Assembly (NCBI GenBank): GCA_012034055.1
Contig: JAAUSG010000008.1
Span: forward strand, 1-58,168
Source of the DNA: Leptolyngbyaceae cyanobacterium RU_5_1
Lineage (GTDB): Bacteria > Cyanobacteriota > Cyanobacteriia > Leptolyngbyales > Leptolyngbyaceae
Length of the DNA: 58,168 nt
Direction of reading: 5' to 3'
Below, one piece after another: positions 55,550 to 58,168 of the stretch. A program made the translations under genes and the position numbers. How positions within the stretch are numbered: the stretch's first letter is position 1; each line of letters opens with the position of its first letter. The notes beneath the pieces were generated by a model. It was not told the origin of the DNA, searched no databases, and saw nothing but the letters and a program-made list of their open reading frames with translations.

Positions 55550-56332
55550 ATGGAACGCTATCTGCAGGTATTAAAACTTTTTTGGGCGGCGGCGATCGCG
55601 GCCGAACTGGAATATCGCATCAACTTCCTGATTGCCACTCTCAGTAGCTTAGGTGGGCTGTCGGGAAGCCTGTTTGGACTCTTCCTCTTTTACCGCACTG
55701 GCTACACCTTTCAAGGGTGGACCTGGGAGCAAGCCCTGGTTGTGCTGGGCGTATTTACATTGCTGCAAGGATTTTCCTCAACGTTTCTAGCTCCCAATCT
55801 GAACCGAATTGTACGGCATATTCAGCAAGGCACCCTGGACTTTGTGCTGCTCAAACCGATTAGTTCGCAGTTCTGGCTTTCGACCCACACCCTCTCACCC
55901 TGGGGACTGCCAGATTTATTTTTTGGACTGATAGTAATTCTGTATGCAGGGAGCCATTTAGGACTTCGAATTAGCAACTACCTGCTGAGCTTGATACCGA
56001 TCCTGTTTGGATTCCTGACGCTCTATAGTCTCTGGTTCATCTTGGGTGCTATGAGTATCTGGTTTGTGAAAATCTATAACGTCACGGAAGTACTGAGGGG
56101 ATTGTTAGAAGCGGGACGATTTCCGATGGTGGCTTATCCAACCGCGTATCGCTTCTTTTTCACTTTCGTGGTTCCGGTGGCATTTTTGACGACCGTTCCC
56201 GCCGAAGTAATTTTGGGACAGGGAGAACCGGCATGGATCATAGGAGCAGGAGTTTTGGCGGTGTTCCTTCTATGGACATCTAATGCATTCTGGCAATTTG
56301 CCTTACGGTTTTATACGAGTGCATCTAGTTAA
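55550..56332 (+). CDS. ABC-2 exporter permease, second subunit
   Basis: A 260-residue ABC-2 permease with six hydrophobic helices (FLIATLSSLGGLSG; LIVILYAGSHLGL; WIIGAGVLAVFLLW). It resembles the second subunit of the ATPase-permease-permease exporters, and is intact. In usual loci it follows the first permease (51053-51840) directly; here it lies 3.7 kb downstream, after the pentapeptide gene and the opposed Mrr-ParA operon, so it needs its own promoter. Substrate is unknown. Confidence 0.87.
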   Translation: MERYLQVLKLFWAAAIAAELEYRINFLIATLSSLGGLSGSLFGLFLFYRTGYTFQGWTWEQALVVLGVFTLLQGFSSTFLAPNLNRIVRHIQQGTLDFVLLKPISSQFWLSTHTLSPWGLPDLFFGLIVILYAGSHLGLRISNYLLSLIPILFGFLTLYSLWFILGAMSIWFVKIYNVTEVLRGLLEAGRFPMVAYPTAYRFFFTFVVPVAFLTTVPAEVILGQGEPAWIIGAGVLAVFLLWTSNAFWQFALRFYTSASS

Positions 56333-56350
56333 GGGGAGAGATAGGTGTCA

Positions 56351-56402
56351 GGTGTCAGGGAGGTGAGGGCGATCGCACCACTGGCACCGGATCCCTGACA
56401 CC
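56351..56402. terminator. GGTGTCAGGG inverted repeat between convergent genes
   Basis: GGTGTCAGGG (56351-56360) pairs with CCCTGACACC (56393-56402). A HIP1 octamer lies in the loop. It sits between the convergent permease and secreted-protein genes, so it may terminate both, though there is no T-run. Confidence 0.4.
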
Positions 56403-56410
56403 GGATCCCC

Positions 56411-56776
56411 TTAAGAGCGCTCTCCTCCGCGCAGCCGACGGACAGGTTTCATTTCAGCCAGAGAACCGAACGACTGGCTACTGAGTTGTTGATACACCTT
56501 CTCAGCAACAGCTGGATCGAGAATTAGGCACCAGACTTGGGGTTTGCCGTAGTACTGACAACGTTTGCCAATCTTGGTAGGGGGCAGGCTGGCTGTTTGC
56601 AGGTAACGTTGGAAGGCACTGCGCTGAGAGGCACTGAGTTGAGTCTGATCAATCATCACAATTTGCAGGGTGTCATCTTGAGCAGTTCTGGGTGCGGCGT
56701 GCGCCGAGGACGTGGGAAGAATACTTCCTAATGCGATCGCGCCCATTGAGAGAATGGAAAAGAGTCTCTGAGACAT
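56411..56776 (-). CDS. Small secreted hypothetical protein
   Basis: A 121-residue protein with a signal peptide (residues 1-27, ending SSAHA-AP). The mature part has TLQIVMIDQTQLSASQRSAF and GKRCQYYGKPQVWCLIL, with two cysteines that could form a disulfide in the periplasm. No family recognised. The C-terminus is basic (RRLRGGERS). It is monocistronic and convergent with the permease. Confidence 0.65.
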   Translation of the reverse strand: MSQRLFSILSMGAIALGSILPTSSAHAAPRTAQDDTLQIVMIDQTQLSASQRSAFQRYLQTASLPPTKIGKRCQYYGKPQVWCLILDPAVAEKVYQQLSSQSFGSLAEMKPVRRLRGGERS

Positions 56777-57148
56777 GGTTACTGTTCCTTAAGTCTTGTA
56801 AACCGACTAGTTGAATGCACTGGCAAGCTTTTGGACAGGAGTCACCAGCATGCCCCTCTCTTTTCGCAGACACAAACTGACCCTCCGGAGCTGTTGACGG
56901 AGTTTTTGGCCATCGTGTTCAATTAACCCCACAAACTCTAAGGGTGACCAAATTATAATTGGATCGACAGATTTTAGTTCCTATGTACTATACGCTAGGT
57001 TCAAAAATAGCACTTATCAAGCCTTATCGTTGAGCAATCTTTATCTCACTCATCCCGCTGCGACACAATCTAGAGAGTAGCCGCTTTACAGTGCTAGAAT
57101 TGCATACGAATCGGTTTCACAGATGTCTCGTGAAACCAAAGTGTTTAG
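56777..57148. other. 372-bp region upstream of tRNA-Pro
   Basis: No protein gene is evident. The stretch includes the leftward promoter of the secreted-protein gene and the tRNA promoter; a TTTACA near 57086 and TAGAAT near 57098 are too close to form a standard pair, so I do not assign one. Confidence 0.5.
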
Positions 57149-57222
57149 CGGGATGTAGCGCAGCTTGGTAGCGCACTTCGTTCGGGACGAAGGGGCCGCT
57201 GGTTCGAATCCAGTCATCCCGA
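57149..57222 (+). tRNA. tRNA-Pro (anticodon CGG)
   Basis: A 74-nt cloverleaf: acceptor CGGGATG/CATCCCG, D stem GCGC with AGCTTGGTA loop, anticodon stem CTTCG/CGAAG with loop TTCGGGA giving anticodon CGG at 34-36, a five-base variable loop, T stem GCTGG with TTCGAAT loop and CCAGT (one G-T pair), and discriminator A. The CCA end is not encoded, as is usual in many cyanobacterial tRNAs. Confidence 0.95.
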
Positions 57223-57549
57223 TTCTACAGAAACAATACTGGCAAGGCTTTCGAGGACTTTCATTCACCCATAACGGTTAATAAACAGCCCAATCACAAC
57301 ATCGTGCATCACAATGGACTTAGAAAAGCAAAGCGTTATGTCGTTCATACGCTCCCCAGCCTAAGCCTGCGGCACGCTACGCGAACGGTGTAGAACTGCA
57401 TAATCCCAAACGGTTCTAATTACGTCTACGCTTGAAAATTAGGAGGTAATATTAGAGACTTGTCGGATTTGAGCTGGCTGACTGACACAAATATTGGGTG
57501 AGGGGCAAATCCAAGTACTCTGAGGATTACCACATCACCAGAAGTTGTT
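57223..57549. other. 327-bp gap before the transposase
   Basis: Contains a GCCTGCGGCACGCTACGCG repeat near 57368-57386, of a type common in cyanobacteria. The left end of the following insertion sequence probably lies within 57450-57549 but no inverted terminal repeat can be defined because the right end is outside the window. Confidence 0.45.
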
Positions 57550-58168
57550 ATGGAAGAAACCCCTCGCCTCTATAGTGCGCTGGAAGCGTTGCTCGGTCAA
57601 CATGGTCGCTGGAAAGACCAACGCCACTTGTACCCGATGATCTGGATGGTGATTGGACTGCTTGCCAGTGGGCAAATCAGTTTGACGGCATGGGGCGACT
57701 ATGTGCAAAGTCGAGCGGTCTATGCTCAGAGTACGCAGCGGCGGTTTTCCCGGTGGTTGAGCAATGCGCGCATCGAGGAGCATAGGGTATACGCCGGATT
57801 GATTCGATATGCCCTCTCGGTTTGGCAGCAAGAGCGCATCGTTATAGCCATCGATACGACGCGGTTGTGGGAGCGCTATTGCGTGATTCGAGTCGCGGTG
57901 GTGTACCGAGGACGAGGGATTCCAGTGGTCTGGAGTGTGCTGGAGCATTCTAGCAGTATGGTTGCCTACTCCACTTACGCCGGTCTATTGGATGCGAGCG
58001 GTGCGGTGTTGCCGCAAGGCGTCGAAGTCTTGTTGTTAGCCGACCGAGGCTTTGCCGATGTCGAGTTGTTCAAACACCTGCGCCGCTTGGGGTGGCATTA
58101 CCGGATTCGAGTCAAATCCAACTTCTTGGTCTACCGCGGCAAACAGGGCACACCCATCTCGTTCTACA
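57550..58168 (+). mobile_element. DDE transposase (IS4-like), truncated by the window end
   Basis: From ATG 57550 one frame stays open through the last base, so the gene continues beyond the window. The visible 206 residues have RRFSRWLSNARIEE, then IVIAIDTTRLW (first catalytic Asp, DDE motif I), VVYRGRGIPVVWSVL and VLLLADRGFADVEL (second catalytic Asp), typical of IS4-related transposases. The opposite-strand frame at 57535-57948 is its shadow. It follows tRNA-Pro by 327 bp. Confidence 0.85.

Noticed and set aside
55441-55647. 68-codon frame overlapping the second ABC permease start
   Set aside because: It shares most of its length with the permease in another frame and has no domain.
1-58168. 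CRISPR array or rRNA operon
   Set aside because: No direct repeats with regular unique spacers and no rRNA-like sequence were seen on either strand.

Overview
The window is from a cyanobacterium, probably a filamentous Leptolyngbya/Oscillatoriales-like species. The evidence is the very frequent GCGATCGC (HIP1) octamer, a chlorophyll magnesium-chelatase subunit (chlD), an SLH-OprB iron-uptake-type porin, several families largely restricted to cyanobacteria (DUF1822, DUF3727, DUF6761, a CofE-like ligase), and the AT-rich heptamer repeats (GATTTTAGATT type) and dispersed palindromes typical of these genomes.

Layout. 0-3.5 kb: ppk1 with a small upstream gene, then a divergent membrane-HTH protein. 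3.5-8.8 kb: a four-gene minus-strand ABC uptake operon of the BMP (nucleoside) type. 9-12.5 kb: cell-wall amidase, SGNH-hydrolase-like protein and a priming sugar transferase (envelope/exopolysaccharide). 12.6-14.6 kb: a translationally coupled sigma-like/DUF1822 pair and an NfeD-like protein. 14.8-21.8 kb: TspO, a stand-alone MshEN-like protein, cyclophilin, VOC protein, DinB protein, SLH porin and a GAF/HD-GYP protein. 22.6-32.6 kb: ChaN-like, pgsA, DUF218, an RND efflux adaptor and pump, GNAT, and a CorC/HlyC-type membrane protein. 32.8-38.2 kb: an RHH/MazF toxin-antitoxin pair, chlD, a CofE-like ligase and an NAD-dependent epimerase. 38.9-45.9 kb: GNAT, ruvX, DUF3727, mltG, a yqeG-type phosphatase, proB and a response regulator. 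46.3-48.2 kb: DUF6761, a bolA-grxD pair and a secreted protein. 49-56.8 kb: a decayed IS110 copy and an ABC-2 exporter locus whose two permease genes are separated by a 3.7-kb insert. 57.1 kb to the end: tRNA-Pro(CGG) and a DDE transposase cut by the window edge.

The most unusual locus is the insert at 51.8-55.3 kb. It holds a membrane-anchored pentapeptide-repeat protein, and opposite to it a tightly overlapping operon encoding an Mrr-type nuclease domain fused to a ParA/MinD-type ATPase, two small helical proteins, and an internally deleted member of a conserved 'GSIDDWI' family. I do not recognise this set as a described system.

Two window-wide patterns affect how the genes should be read. 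First, at least a dozen genes are broken by one-base length changes in short homopolymers, mostly deletions, and restoring one base regenerates the expected protein; this looks more like consensus error than biology. Second, small mobile repeats are abundant: a 73-bp TA-bounded imperfect palindrome (five copies), a ~100-110-bp MITE-like element (two copies plus a fragment), and low-complexity heptamer tracts that have entered coding sequence in frame in chlD (twice) and the RND pump.
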